DNA of 64,000 nt from assembly GCA_000499405.2 (NCBI GenBank), contig HG738138.1, positions 8,368,888 through 8,432,887 on the forward strand. The letters are read 5' to 3'. How positions within the stretch are numbered: the first letter of the stretch is position 1; every line of letters begins with the position of its first letter. Source of the stretch: Onchocerca volvulus. Its lineage: Eukaryota; Nematoda; Chromadorea; Rhabditida; Onchocercidae. The notes beneath the pieces were generated by a model. The model searched no databases and was not told the origin of the DNA. It worked only from the letters and a program-made list of their open reading frames with translations. A program made the translations under genes and the position numbers. Positions 1 to 12,764 of the stretch are shown piece after piece.

Positions 1-3000
1 CGTGGTTCACTGTTAAGTGTTGCATCATCGACTTCGGTGATTATGTTGTTCATTATTTAATCTGAATGTAGCATTTCCGAATCATTTGGAAGAATGTCAT
101 CTGGAAAGGGAGGCGGCGATAAAGGGATAAATGATAAGAGGGAGGAATGAATGGTAGTGCCTCGATGAAGAGAAGCCTTTTGACTGCAAGTTATCACTAC
201 TAAAAATTATCAGGACAACTCTTCTGTTATGCAAACAAGTTATTTACAGCATCAGCAGCAGCAGCAGCAGCAGCATCAGCAGGCAGGTTGATGTGAAGTC
301 TCAGCTAGTGACAGCTACACTACTGGAGCAACAAAAAAAGTGAGGCAAAAAAAGGAGACAAACAGGAAATAGCAGATAGCACAGCACAGCACAACATACA
401 CATAGGTAAAATGGGGCGGTGTTCATTTTGCTGTACTAAATAAACAAGACCACCCATGATTACATGATACTACTCCACCTGCTGTTGCTGTTTTGATGTT
501 GATTACGCGGTTGGCTTGTTTGCTTCATTGTCATCGTCCTTCCCCCTCCCTTATCCCCTTCCTCCTCCCTTCACTTCTTCGTCACACGTTTATTGTCTCT
601 TTGACATTTTTGTTTCTGTAAGCATGACGTATTACGTGAAATGATCAATCTGTTGGCATCCAGATACAAACAGAGAACTGTCATTTGAGAACTGGCCAAT
701 AAGTAAGTGAGCGTTGTCTCGTTGAGCAAATAATAACTGAAAAAGTCGACGAGAAACTTTCCAGTAAAGCTCAGAAGACTGTTTCTTGGCACTACTGAAA
801 GGAAGGTTGGCAGTTTTTGTTGTTATGTCATGTAGTTCCATTCTTATCTAAGTGAAACTGCCAGTGCTGGAGAATGAAAAAGTAATGCAGTAAGATGCCT
901 GAAGCGTTACATGCGATAATTATACGGGGATTTATTCTGATGTCACTGCTGGATCAAATCATTCACTTAGGTTCAGTAGTCAAAACATTCGCTTTGGTCC
1001 GACATTGATGAATAAATAAATTTTGGACTCAAGCTGTTGGCACACTTCCTATACTTCTTTCGGTTTCTTGGCTATAGCGAAGCTAATTTTTGTTTACGAA
1101 AAAGGAATCATGTGACCTGCATGACGTGTTGTTTACAAGGGAATAAGAGCTATAGGCACGTATTAAGTCATTACATATAAGTTGTTATTATCATTGTTAT
1201 CGCTGTTGTGCTGTTATTGACGATGTCATCGTCTAATTTGTATGTAGGCACATGACAGTAGTGAGCATAACAAGAAATTATGAGAAGAGGGAGAGGAAGC
1301 AGAAAAAAAAGGAATAAACAAATGGGTAACAAGTAACAGTTATTGAGTGAAAAGAAGACAACAACGATAACAACGACAACAACAACATCAACAGCAAATA
1401 ACTTCTATATCATCACTCAATTAACGTCATTCCGAAGGTGTAGTTCTGGTGTCTCGATCAATTGCATGATCTTTAAGCATTGCCATTGTTATCACAAAAA
1501 TGAACTGCCAATACAGCTTTTCAAATTTTATACGGATGGGATTGGGATCCCTCTGTTCGGAGGTTCTCGCTAATGTTCTTAAGATATATGATGTTAGGTA
1601 TGTTTAGCCTGTCTCCTACTGACTATAAAGTTATTCCTTGTAATCGTTTCTTGTAACTTTTTATATCGTCCCAGTTTATTATTCAAGTACATCCATTACC
1701 ATCAGTTGAGTAACTATTGCCTTCCTCTCCCACAAGTCTTAGATTTCCTGTTTGAAATACCGGTCCGGACTTCTCTACTTTTTATCGTGGCCTTTTTTTA
1801 TATCATCGTTTCTGTCTGTCATCATCCATCTTAAACGCTTCAGGAAGCAGTATCATTTGGATCCGAAGTTGACTATTTACTCGATTTCTTTCGGAAACAT
1901 CAACTATCACTCTAACATTAATAATAACGGCAACGTTTGCTAAACTTAGTGATTCATTCCTTACCGCCGTCCAAACGGTTCATTTTCATTTTTTCTGCAG
2001 AAGATAATTTTTATTCTAGCAAGAAGTTAAAAAGAGAAAGGTAAGAAGTAATTATGTTATTTGTTCCGGGTATTCACGAAAGATCCGTAGAGGACGATAT
2101 ACACAGAGATGGACAGACTTATGTGCGCATCTATCTGTATGTGCATGTATGTGCGTGTGTGAGTGGGTGGGTGGGTGGCTGGGTGTGTGGACAATTGATG
2201 AACGAGTTGTTGACAAACTGGGGTTAGAGTATGTGATGACGGTGCGGCAAAAACGGCACATGCATGTGAAGAAAAATACACGCAAGAAACGCGCCTGTCA
2301 CGTTTCTTATTGGTATGTTAATGGTTGCACAATAAAACCACACACAAACACACACTCACACACATACGCACAAATATGCACATGCACTCACATACAACGA
2401 CGACGACGACGACACACACAGAATGAGATATTACTTACGATGGTGCTGCTCCTTACTGCTTACTTTACTGCTGGAATCGGGAGAGTTAAGGGAGAAATGA
2501 ACATGCACGGAGTGGCATTCCCTTGCCCCTCTCCAGCACACCACGGAGGTTGTCTGACGTATGGCAGTGCAGCATGAACACTCATCTGTTTACATTTAGA
2601 CGGAGGGGGGAGGAGGTTGAAGGAGTAAACAGGGAAGTAAACAAGGCCTGTGAGCCTATTGCACTGCTGCTTGTGCTACTGCTGTTGTTGCTGCTGCATT
2701 CGTCAAGTGAGTTTGTGCAAAGCGCAGCTGCCCTCTCCAATCCCCGTATCTCTGCCCACCCGCTCTCCATGGAACAATCGGTTCGTTTTTTACTTAGCAA
2801 TAAAAAAACAAAAAGACGGCCCCTCAGACTGGACCTCTTTCCCATAATGGAAGCTATTGGTGGTTTTTTGCGAGTTCTCATGTGAGCATTGCCTTACTTT
2901 CTACTGACGACCAAAATGTATCTTTCTTATTATAGGGATTAATTGGTGGGATCTTGACCATATTCTAGAATTAAGTTATTATGTAGTCACTAAAGTGTAT

Positions 3001-3263
3001 GCTTAGACGAGAAAAACTGCCGGGAAAATGTAGTGTTTAATTTTTGACAATTTAAATTGCTGAATATCAAAAAAAAAAAAAGAAAAAAAACTGAAATGTT
3101 GCAAGTTTCATGGCATTTTCCAAAACAGAACATTAGTAAAGTTACACTGATGAACTTAGCTGAGAGAAGATACTTAAAGACCGGAACGGATAGATCTGTT
3201 TTGTAATTCCATAACGAATCAGCAACAACTCAGTTTGATCTAAACAGTTTGATTTGTTTTTAG
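1..3263. other. 5' region of the FOXP gene, mostly non-coding
   Basis: Apart from the candidate first exon at 229-282, no reading frame here looks like conserved protein. The region holds CA/GT-rich simple sequence (2104-2180 and 2330-2425, the latter with a short CGA run), several TGTTTAC/GTAAACA heptamers (1091, 1130, 2587, 2625, 2637), and an internal stretch of higher GC (about 2480-2860) that could be promoter sequence. The 120-142 residue open frames at 2149-2885 come from simple sequence, overlap one another on both strands and were not accepted as genes. Confidence 0.5.
229..282 (+). CDS. Candidate first coding exon of FOXP (short poly-Q)
   Basis: An ATG at 229 opens a frame reading Met-Gln-Thr-Ser-Tyr-Leu and then an almost pure Gln/His run to 282. 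FOXP proteins have Gln-rich N-termini. Only one join to the next FOXP exon (3264, phase 0) keeps the frame: a GC donor at 283-284 (CAG|GCAGGT). The nearby GT at 287 gives phase 1 and a stop inside the next exon. Joined this way, the protein would be about 480 residues. The exon could instead be 5' UTR repeat or connect through an exon I did not find. Confidence 0.35.
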
Positions 3264-6200
3264 GGGTCACCAAACATTTCGGCCAACTCCAATACAAGTC
3301 AAGACGTTCTAACTCAAGAGTTAAGCGCGATGCAACGCAATGAACAAGCACAGGTTACCGGGATTTTACATATTTTATTCCTAAATGCATCATGCTCTTT
3401 TCCTTCATTTTCCTGAGTATTTGGATTGTTGCATTTTCGAAATTTGGATTTTACCGCCAAATGTGCTCCTCTACATCAACTCATTTTCCTATGTGCCCTT
3501 TTCCGTAATGTAGGGATTTTCTAAGTTAAAATGTGTGGAGTATGATATACGCTAAAATTTCTGATGGAACTTATGTAATAGAAAGAAAATTTTACTCATT
3601 TTCTTTCTATTACATAAGCGTTTTTCCTTAAGTATGGTTTATTTACTAAGGCTGAGCAAATGTTTTTGTTGGCATTACACGAACGCTTGGCTCAGCAGCT
3701 GCGACCTCAAACGGAACTTCAACGGATTTGGCAAAATATGATGCTTGGCCTGCCAGCTTTATTACCGCCGCTGGATTTAGCTGCTTTGCCGGGTACTAGC
3801 CAAGCTTTAATGCACCCACTCTATCAGGTTAGTTAGTATTTTAGTTTTTGAAAACTTTTGAAGTCCCAAAAATAACCAATAACAGTAAATACTCGTGTCC
3901 TTTATGTCCCTTACAGCCAGTATCATGAACGAGATAGTCGCGCCATTCGCTCAAATATTTCCTGTGCCCAACTCTTCCTCCCTCTCTCTTTTTCCCTCTG
4001 ATAAATGGTAATAGAGATGAGCGTGAACAACGAATAAACAAATGCATAAAAGTTTGTCGCTGACCTCTGACTTTTGCCCATTGTTTATCTGTGTGAGCGG
4101 GAATACTACGTAATACTTGCATCCATTTATGGAAACATTCTGGAGTTCTTCTTCTGTAGAAGGAGACAATTGAAGTGCTGATATCATAATCACATGTCAT
4201 TAATTTGCCATACACTCGTGCTATAGTTGCAAATATTTTTGTGGGATATATGGTACTATATTCTGTATAGGTATCTGATCACTTCAGTTTTGGTAGGAAC
4301 AATTTAGTTTTAAGAAATCTGAATTTAAAACTGGAGTCGATTTAAATTTTCAAAGAATTTGGGTTCACTCTTCCCGATATTTTTTTTTTTCAAAAAATCG
4401 TTCCGGAACACAAAGCACAGTACGAATTTTATGTTTAATTTGTTGCGTGTATACCTGTGCTGTTTTGCAACCTTACTTCTTTTTTTCAAGTTATCGGTAT
4501 AGGTAAACTATTAGTGAAATAGAATCCGAAAGAAGTCCCAAACTGGGAACTAAATATTCCGAAGTTATTGTCAGTAATCTTTAGATATATTTTTTAAATG
4601 CATTAGAAGTGAGCTGAAACAAGAGAAGAAATACTGCGCATTTTCTGTTGAAGCACTTTTTAAAGCTAAATTGCAAAAGTACCTAATAGGAACTTCTCAA
4701 CTTTTTTAATGGAGTACCTGCTTGATGTTGAGTCAATTTCAAAATGAATGTATCCATGTTTATTCCTGTATATTTTTACAATACGAATGAGGAAGTGAGT
4801 ATATTTTACGTTATCCAAGAAATACTGTATGTCCTACACTTTTGTTTTCATTAGGAGAAAAAAAAAATCCTGCAGTAAAATTCATAATTATCATCATAAC
4901 GTCAAATAATGCCGAATTCTGTAAATTTGTGTGGTCTTTTTGTAGTTGTAGTATGTAATAATTAGATATGAAATTGTATGTCTTCAATGGTTTCCGGTTC
5001 CCATCTGATACGGTAAGGTTGGAGTAAAGGAGAAGAGATATTGGAAGGATGAAGAAGCATGATGGTGACATAATTCAACATCTCAATATATTGTTCGGAT
5101 AAATGGATATGAGTGAATAAATACAACACAACCATTTCTCGCATATTTCAAGGATAGAAGAGAACATATGACTGTAGAAGGGAAGGGATCGAACGATTGT
5201 TTATCATATGCGCACGCATACCGATTGTCTTTACTTGATTAGTAAACAATAACATACGAAGAGAAGTAGTGGAAATGAAGTAAACAAGCGCATTCGATTG
5301 TGAAATGGATGTATATATTTTGCACACAGAAGAGGCTAATCTCTTCTTTCTAGTCCACTTCCTTCTTTTCTCCTATTTATCCTTTCTCGCCCTTTTCTGT
5401 CCTTCGCTCTGTCTCTTCATTCTGAAAACTCGTAAACATCTTCTGCTGACTCTATTGCAATTTATCTTCCCGACAAGTTTTTTCCAGTTGCGTTGACGAT
5501 CTGAGACAGAAACTTTGTTACAAATCCTTTTCTAGCATTTGCGTTAATGGGAACTGTCATGATAGAGATTACCAATCATCTGGTGCTTCGCTGATAAGTT
5601 TAGGCTTGCGGCATTACACTGATAGCATTAATCTGAGGTTACATTAGTAACAGTAACAGCTCTTTATTAGTGATAATATGGGTAGTGGAAGTGATGGATG
5701 GTTTAGTTATATGAATGATAATAATGATATTAAATGATAGAAATAGTGAGGATAAGCATAGTGATAAAGATTGCAAGCATTTTGTGATGATTGTTTAATA
5801 GTGGTGATAACGACGATTATACGGTATGGTGATAATAATAATAATTATGTTGATGAAAATATTCGGGAAAAATGTGGAAGGAGACGTTGTAGTTTGCACA
5901 TATTACTTGTTTTATTACGAGAGCACAAGAAAATCTTCAGAAGAGGAAACGCTTACTTTTAGAAAACAGACGAATGCAGGGTTAAAAAAGTATTGCCCAA
6001 TAACTTGTTGGGTAGATGGTAAAGGAGGGTATGTAACTATAGCGATAATTGAAGTAGGTAACAGTGTGAAGCATTCGAGGCGGACTTTGGTTTAAAAAAA
6101 TTCGCTTTCATGCTTTGTTTTGCTATTTCTTTCTTTTTCTTAAGATTAATCAACAGGTAAAAAGTAACACACATTGCTTATTTTAAATTTGGATATGCAG

Positions 6201-8406
6201 AATGCAATTAGTAATTGCTTATATAACTGTAATGACGTTTGCATGTTATGTAATTTCCTGAAATACCCTTATGTAAGTCCGATATATGGAAAATATTTTT
6301 ATCTATTATAGTACATGAGCGTGTTAGTTACCGCGTTGCTTTTTTAGTGCGGCTGTTACTTCCATTGTCACAGAAGAGATAGATTCTAATCGGTGTCGCA
6401 CATTCAAATCAAAGCTGTGTTCGTTTGTGCCAGCAGTTTTCATAGTAGCAGAACCAAGCACTAACGGGATAGCCGTGAAAGCCGGAGTAAAGTGATGGGA
6501 TAACTGATTAATATTATAAACATGAAATTAGCTATTTAATACTATGTTAGTTTAGAAATATTTAAATATACCTTATTTCCTGTTCGGAAATTCCTGAGCT
6601 TATTTTTTGGCATAGATCATAAATAATTTGTTGAAAACAGCTACTTCATTAGTGTTTTCATCTGCCTTCAACTTCTGAATGGTTCATAAATTAGTGACTT
6701 CGATGTCGGTGCAATCGATTGCACAGCAGTTTATTTTTTCACAGGACTTATATTATTGCTTTACTCAGTTCGTTTGATTTAGTGGATTTTTGAATTTGTT
6801 GTTGGGAAGTCCATTACACGGTTCGAATTATTATTTTTAAGTTGTTTCCGTTATGTGATTTCCAGATTTATAAAGAAATTTTTGAATTAATGTTGCAGTC
6901 GTTGAAATCGTCGTTGCGCATGTTCAGTAATCGTTGATTTAAAGAAGTGCAGAAGCTTAAAAGGAGGAGAAAACGAATGATTGCATGAGGAATATTATAT
7001 AAGGACTGCTTGTCCGAAATTATCATCATCTGCGAAATGCTTCATAATCCATCCTCATATTAGAAGTAGTTGTGCTCGGTCTCGACACAGTTTGCAAGAA
7101 CTTCCCACTTCCCCGCTTCTGGCATCCACTCCGCTTATCCTGAATCCTGTCTTAGCTATCGTACTATTCTACGTCAGCGCAATTTTTGACGGCTTCCGTT
7201 CGCAAAATAAAGAGGAGGAGATGAAGAGCATTTCTTCTGTCTGCTTTGCTGCTGACGAAATACGAAAAAAAGCATCAGTTTTGTAAACATTCAGTTTCCC
7301 AACCCCCCCCCCCCAGTCTGTTTACTCTTTACTTCTCCCATACCTTGGCAGTTGTTATTTGCAAGATTCTCTACTTAAGGCCTATTCGGTAAATTGGCGG
7401 AGTATATTGCTGCAGCGATGACAAAAAACATGGAGAAGCAATTGTAATTAAATACTCATTAAAATTTTATTTTTCAATTTGTTTTATTGTTCTTCGGAAT
7501 CAAGCATGACATTAGTGACTGAAGACTTAGTTTGCATACTCAGGCAAGTAAATTAGTTTTGTTTTCTTGTGGCATTTGTTTATAAATATTAGGTAGGAAA
7601 TCAGCTAGAAATCCCAAAATAGTCAGAACTTTCTGAATAATTTCTGAGCTCCATTCGCACGTTTTTGAATATCTATGCGCTGTGTATCAAGGTTTTGTTA
7701 TTTATGGAAAGTTTTTAAGGCATAATTCTTAGTGCATCATGAGAATATCTTTAGATTTTCGGGAAAAGTCAGACGCAGTGTTATAATTATTGCGATTCTC
7801 AAAATTTTATAGCCATTCCCTGGGTTTTTTTGTGCGGATTAGATCGAGAAAAAATTTGGAGAAATAAAAATCAAACATTACGGAACAAGCATAATTGTCG
7901 CCACTTTTATATTCACTGCAAGACAAGGATTCAATCCGAATATCAGCATGGGGAATGAAAAAAAGATTCATAAAAAGGCAAAGAGTAGATCGAAGAGTTT
8001 AAGGCAAAAAAGTTTATTCTCAAAACTATTGCAGAACCGTGTCTTTTTTTTCTTTGAATGTTTATTTTAGCATTTTTATGTCTGGTTTCGTTTCATTATC
8101 TTATTAGTCAACTTCTTCTTGATTACTTTTACATATTCATCTATTCTGTTTCATTAACTACTTTTATGTCCTGAATAGCTTTTTTCTCTTACAGTACTTC
8201 TAAATTATGAATCTTCTTTCATGTGTTTGTAGAGATCTACCACAAATCATTCGAATAGATTTTAGTAATGTAAAATGAAAATGTTACACAAATTGGAAAT
8301 TTTTACGCTTAAAATATATATCATTTCGTTATCACTTGGTGCATAGGCTACCAAAAACATCCATGAAAACTTTTTCTTTAAATAAAAGAGCGTGATAACT
8401 GTTTAC
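1091..8406. promoter_or_regulatory. Cluster of forkhead-type GTAAACA/TGTTTAC heptamers
   Basis: Perfect heptamers start at 1091, 1130, 2587, 2625, 2637, 5242, 5280, 5432, 7283, 7319 and 8400, all in the 5' region or first introns of the FOXP gene. I counted about seven in the remaining 55 kb. GTAAACA is the core site of many forkhead proteins. Binding, and autoregulation by the encoded FOXP, are inference. Confidence 0.4.
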
Positions 8407-9706
8407 ATGAAGTCTATATTATGTTAGTATGATAACTACGAAAGAAAAAACTCGAGAATCAATAAATATTGTAATGTTGACTAATGAGATAGGCTAATAT
8501 AGAAGCGGGGTGGAATAATTACCTGAATGCTTTAACCATACTAAAAAAATCCTGTAATAGGGGAATATTTAGCAACAGTGAATTGCGTGGAATCATCGAT
8601 AGGTGCCAAAATTGTTCGGTGTCCTGGCGGTTCCGTTGGGATAATTTTCCTGTCTTCATATTTTGCTCTTCTTTCTAAGGTTATGAATTTCACTTTTTTA
8701 TCTGGTTTCAGACGTTTTTTGGTTTTCAGCATAATCTATGCACTTGGCCGCAGTGTGACCAACCATGCGAAAATTTCGCCACATTTTTGCACCATCTGGC
8801 GACGGTGCACACGCTCGACGAACGATCTGCTCAGCAATGTCGAGCTCAAATCGAGGTAGTGGATAATCTAGAACATAGACTTAACAGAGAGCGTATTCGT
8901 TTGCAAGCTATGATGCAACATTTACATATGAAACAATCACCTGATACCACCACGCCAACCTTAGGCACGCTACAGCAGTCACAGGATTCAGCATCCATTC
9001 CATCACCAACGCTTGCAGAACCGAAAACTGAATCCCTACCCGATCGGGTTGGTCATTTCTATTGACTTATTTTTTTAGCTTTCTGAACTTCACAGATATT
9101 TATTCTCAAATATAGGGAGGTGATTCCTGTCGCTGGTATTTTTGACACTTGTTCGTAGTACTGCTAATTCAGAGATTTAAGTAATTGGATTCTCTTGGTA
9201 TTGGATTGAGTAATATGAGGTTAAGTACAATCCTTAGGTTCACATTAATTTGTGGAATAAGGTCAGTTGGTCTCGCAGGTGCATTAAACTCAGAGATTGC
9301 CAAGAAATTGTTTGTCATCTTTTGAACTTCACTCCAACGGCAGGAAAATAAGAATCTGCAAATTACTTGACAAAGTAAATGAATGTAAAATTTGATGATT
9401 ATTCATAATATTAAATGGAGAAAGGGTGTTGGTGGGTAATTATGATATCCGATCAAAATTCATTTAATCAAGATTTAGCATAAATTAAGAATTTTTTTTG
9501 AAAATAAACTTAATATAAATTCAGCATTCTTAGTATTGGGTAAAAGGTGCACACTGGAATTTGAAATGAGTAAAAGTTTCTTTTATTAGTCTAACCAAAA
9601 TTATTTCTTCAGCAACAGACGATTTCGGCATTATCATTACCAAGTGTGTCAAACATTGAGGGTTCACAACAGCAACAACAACAGCAAGAGCAGCAGCAGC
9701 AGCAGC

Positions 9707-9755
<49 letters not shown>

Positions 9756-10796
9756 GCAACAAAAACAGCAACAACAACAGCAACAACATCAATCCCAGCA
9801 ACATCATCACCGTACCACTCCAACACCACGACGGAAAGTCAACGACAAGGTTGTTTTACATATTTCAACCGATATTGCACGAAATCGCGAATTTTATCGG
9901 ACTCATGATGTACGTCCACCATATACATATGCATCTCTGATACGCGAAGCCATCATGGAATCCAAGGATTGCCAATTAACACTTAACGAAATTTATCAAT
10001 GGTTCACGGAAACGTTTGCATATTTTCGAAGGAACGCTGCAACTTGGAAGGTGATACTGTGATGGTTCATTTTTACTATATATCATGAATTTCTGGTTTA
10101 AAAAATTTATAGCGTCAGATCTTATAGTTGTGAAATAAGAGCTGATTAGATGGGATCGAAGCAGTTGTTCTCTACTTACGGCCACATCTAGGTAACAATA
10201 AATTGTTCCACTGATATTTGGGTGTTTGTTAGTTTCAGACTCATGCAAATTCTTATGAGAACTTATCTGCCTTTGAAAATTGTCACATAGTCAATCATGT
10301 CTTTTGATTATATTTGAAAGATAAGGTTGAGAAGAAATAAAAGTAAAAAATACAGTAGACGTTTGCTTTAGCACTATAAAAAAGCAGTGAAACTAGAATT
10401 TTTCCGTAAATTTCTATTTGAATTTTGCAGAATGCAGTAAGGCATAACTTGTCATTACATAAATGTTTTGCACGGGTTGAGCAAAATGTCAAAGGTGCCG
10501 TATGGACAGTGGATGATTCGGAATTTTACCGACGACGGCCTCAACGTGCACATACGTCACGGAGTACACCATCAACACCAAAACCTGATAATCCGTTAAG
10601 TTTACTTTCCACAGCGGCAGCAGCGGCATCCGCCGCCAGTATGATGATTGCAGCCAGCGATCATCCAGAAGCAGTGCTGCTTTGTGATATCAAGCAAGAA
10701 GTATTGGCTGCTGAGAATGTTACTCCCAGCTCGCTGCAGATGTTCATTAAGGAAGAAAAATCCAGCCCAAATCTTGAGATCGGCGAGGAATCATAG
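3264..10796 (+). CDS. fkh-7: FOXP-family forkhead transcription factor
   Basis: Nuclear DNA-binding regulator of the FOXP class. Exons: 3264-3353, 3651-3827, 8730-9047, 9613-10050, 10431-10796 (stop TAG). All junctions are phase 0 and give 462 residues; the true N-terminus lies upstream (see 229-282). In order the model shows a Gln/Leu-rich segment, the HPLYQ-to-HNLC junction leading into a C2H2 finger (Cys-x4-Cys, His-x4-His; about 93-115), the FOXP leucine zipper (about 120-155), a long poly-Gln tract, and a complete forkhead domain (about 294-382). The forkhead contains [36 protein letters not shown] and KGAVWTVDD, which are class hallmarks. Exon 10431 splices inside the forkhead exactly at WK|NAVRHN. 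An Ala run and an acidic tail end the protein. The 4.9-kb intron 3828-8729 is the longest in any gene model here. The symbol assumes orthology to the C. elegans FOXP gene. Confidence 0.93.
3570..3618. repeat. Perfect 21-bp inverted repeat, 7-nt loop
   Basis: Arms 3570-3590 and 3598-3618 are exact reverse complements, and the loop is TTTACTC. It lies in the FOXP intron 3354-3650, and the right arm ends 32 bases before the exon at 3651. It could fold in the transcript close to that splice acceptor, or be a degenerate mobile-element end. Arm purity is read directly; function is unknown. Confidence 0.85.
3828..8729 (+). other. 4.9-kb FOXP intron
   Basis: Donor GTTAGT at 3828, acceptor TTTTCAG ending 8729. 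No conserved coding sequence was found on either strand; open frames of 60-124 residues inside it lack family resemblance and consistent splice support. Six of the GTAAACA heptamers fall here. A higher-GC block at about 7050-7290, followed by a C11 run (7304-7314), stands out from the AT-rich background and could be a regulatory element or internal promoter. A GATAAT-type simple repeat lies near 5826-5850. Confidence 0.5.
9670..9795 (+). repeat. CAA/CAG repeat encoding poly-Gln in FOXP
   Basis: About 42 codons, nearly all CAA or CAG with one early GAG and a late AAA and CAT, encode the Gln tract between the leucine zipper and the forkhead domain. The middle is a pure CAA run (about 9709-9753), so length polymorphism or assembly slippage is likely. 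Confidence 0.9.
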
Positions 10797-11804
10797 TGTG
10801 ATATCAGAAATGTGCCTTCTAGAAATTTAAGTTTAAATTATATGAATTTTATGAATGTTTTCTTCCTAACTTTCCTCTTGTTACATTTTCTACATTCACT
10901 GGTAATAATTTCTAAGAAACTCTGGTCATACTTATGGTTTCAGCATAAAAGCAGCGCTGTATATTTTTTATTCTGAAATGTTTGTATACAGCTTTTTATT
11001 TAGTAGAAATTTGATTCGATTTGTTCCATATCCTACCTCATTTTTTCACCTGCTTGTTTCGTTTCCCCTTTAATTTTTCATTTTCGATCATGGCTTGAAT
11101 GATACTTTTTCACACTAATACTTTCCTATTTTTCCCACCACTTTTTTGAATTCATCTGCTGACATGTTTCAAGATTTTTCATATCCTCAGGGGTGCAGGT
11201 TTTTTTTTTCTTTACTGGCAGACAAAAAATGACTGGCAAAGTGTGTATGTATAATTTCTTAAATTACTTTATAGTATTATTCAATATTGTTTTTCTTTTT
11301 TTTTTTTAATTATTAATGCTCAAGTTTTTGGTTTGAAATTTTGGATTTGATGAGCAAAGAAATTTTGCACATTGTTCGGAGTTAATGTATTTTATTGTCA
11401 TATTGATCTTATTTTACTAATTCTTATGCGGGAATCACTCTCCATGTGCTTGCAGATTAGTCAATGATTAGTTTCTCCTTTACTAAAATTATCAGCATTC
11501 TATTTTGTCTGCTGAAGGTAAAAAAAAAAAAGTGAAATTTGGTTCTAACTGTTTTTGAAGCATTGTAAGATTGCTTTGCAGAATCCTTTCAAGTTTTTGT
11601 AGTTTTCAAACAGAGTTTCAAGTCATTGTGAACTTTGGTCGGATTCCTTTTTTTTTTTTTCGTCGATTGCCTTTCGAAAAAAAATTGAGCGGGAGAATTC
11701 TCTGGAAATGAATAGCTTAAATTATTAAAGAGGAGAACATAGAAATTGCTTAGATCTGGGTATTGTATATTGTTTTGAAATTGTTATTGTGCTTTTCATA
11801 CTTT

Positions 11805-11942
11805 ATGAACTTCGGGTTTAATCAAGGCGAAAAGTTGAAAGCAGATCTTCCAGAAGATGCTCATTATGATAGAAGAAACCTGGATTGGCGCTGTATATAT
11901 GAAATGCCATGTAAACGAATTACTGAAGACGAGTTCTGTTGA
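11805..11942 (+). CDS. Candidate 45-residue ORF, unknown
   Basis: The ATG at 11805 opens a frame (MNFGFNQGEKLKADLPEDAH...) ending TGA after ...TEDEFC. The frame is open from 11754. Composition is balanced and unlike the Lys/Phe/Ile-rich chance frames nearby, with Trp, Cys and acidic residues. No family is recognised. It could be a small peptide gene, an alternative 3' exon (an AG precedes position 11827), or chance. Confidence 0.2.
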   Translation: MNFGFNQGEKLKADLPEDAHYDRRNLDWRCIYEMPCKRITEDEFC

Positions 11943-12764
11943 ATTCTATCGGGTCTTTTTTATTGTGATCGTGCTCTCTGATCTTCATCATGTTTTCTTG
12001 TATCTAACTTGATTTATTGTTTGTATAGTTAATTAAAATCAATGTTTCCGTCATTTGCCATTTTTTGGAAAATATCGCTTGTTGCTAATTGCTACATTTT
12101 CACGCCACTATAAATTATGAAAAACAGTAATCGAAGCAAAGTCTGCTATCAAATATTCCGTGCACATTTCAAGATAATCTTAATGCTGCGTAAATTGAGA
12201 ATTCAATCTCTTGCCGGCGCGCATCGAAATATGTTGAGCAATATGAATTTGGAAAATAAATTTAAACGAATATATATATGTGAATGTCGCGCTGAAAACC
12301 GATACATCAAAAGAAACAATAGTGTATATTAAATATAAATGTGTACTCAGACCTATGTGCAAAGATGTCACACTGGATATGACTGAGGAACGACCTGTTT
12401 TACAGGAATCTGTACATTCTTGGAGATAAAGGGGAAACATAAATAAGAGAAGATGCAGTATTATCAGGGTAGGTTGAGCTTGAAATTTCGAAATTTGTTC
12501 ATTCCATCTTCTCTGTTTCCGATAACTGTAAGTGCAGAACCGGGATGAACCTTCAGCTAAGCAAGAAGTGTAAGGTTTGTTCTCGGTTTTAATGAAGAAA
12601 TATCCTTGCAAACTGCAGGATCATTCATAACTATGTGGAATGCGAATAGGGTAATAGAATATGTACATTTTTATGTCATTCATAATTATGAAATGAAGTG
12701 TTGACTGGCATGGCTAAACTAATGCCAAGGTCTGCCATAGTCTATATTTTTCAGTTGTAAATTC

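Noticed and set aside
2149..2885. Open frames of 65-142 residues on both strands in the FOXP 5' region
   Set aside because: They are translations of CA/GT and CTG-type simple sequence, overlap one another in several frames, and show no splice or family support.
6981..7286. 101-residue plus-strand ORF in the long FOXP intron
   Set aside because: No recognisable motif and no consistent splice sites; it coincides with a GC-raised block, which lowers stop frequency.
12180..12611. 143-residue minus-strand ORF
   Set aside because: Composition is biased (Phe, Tyr, Ser, Ile) as expected for chance AT-rich frames, and nothing conserved was recognised.
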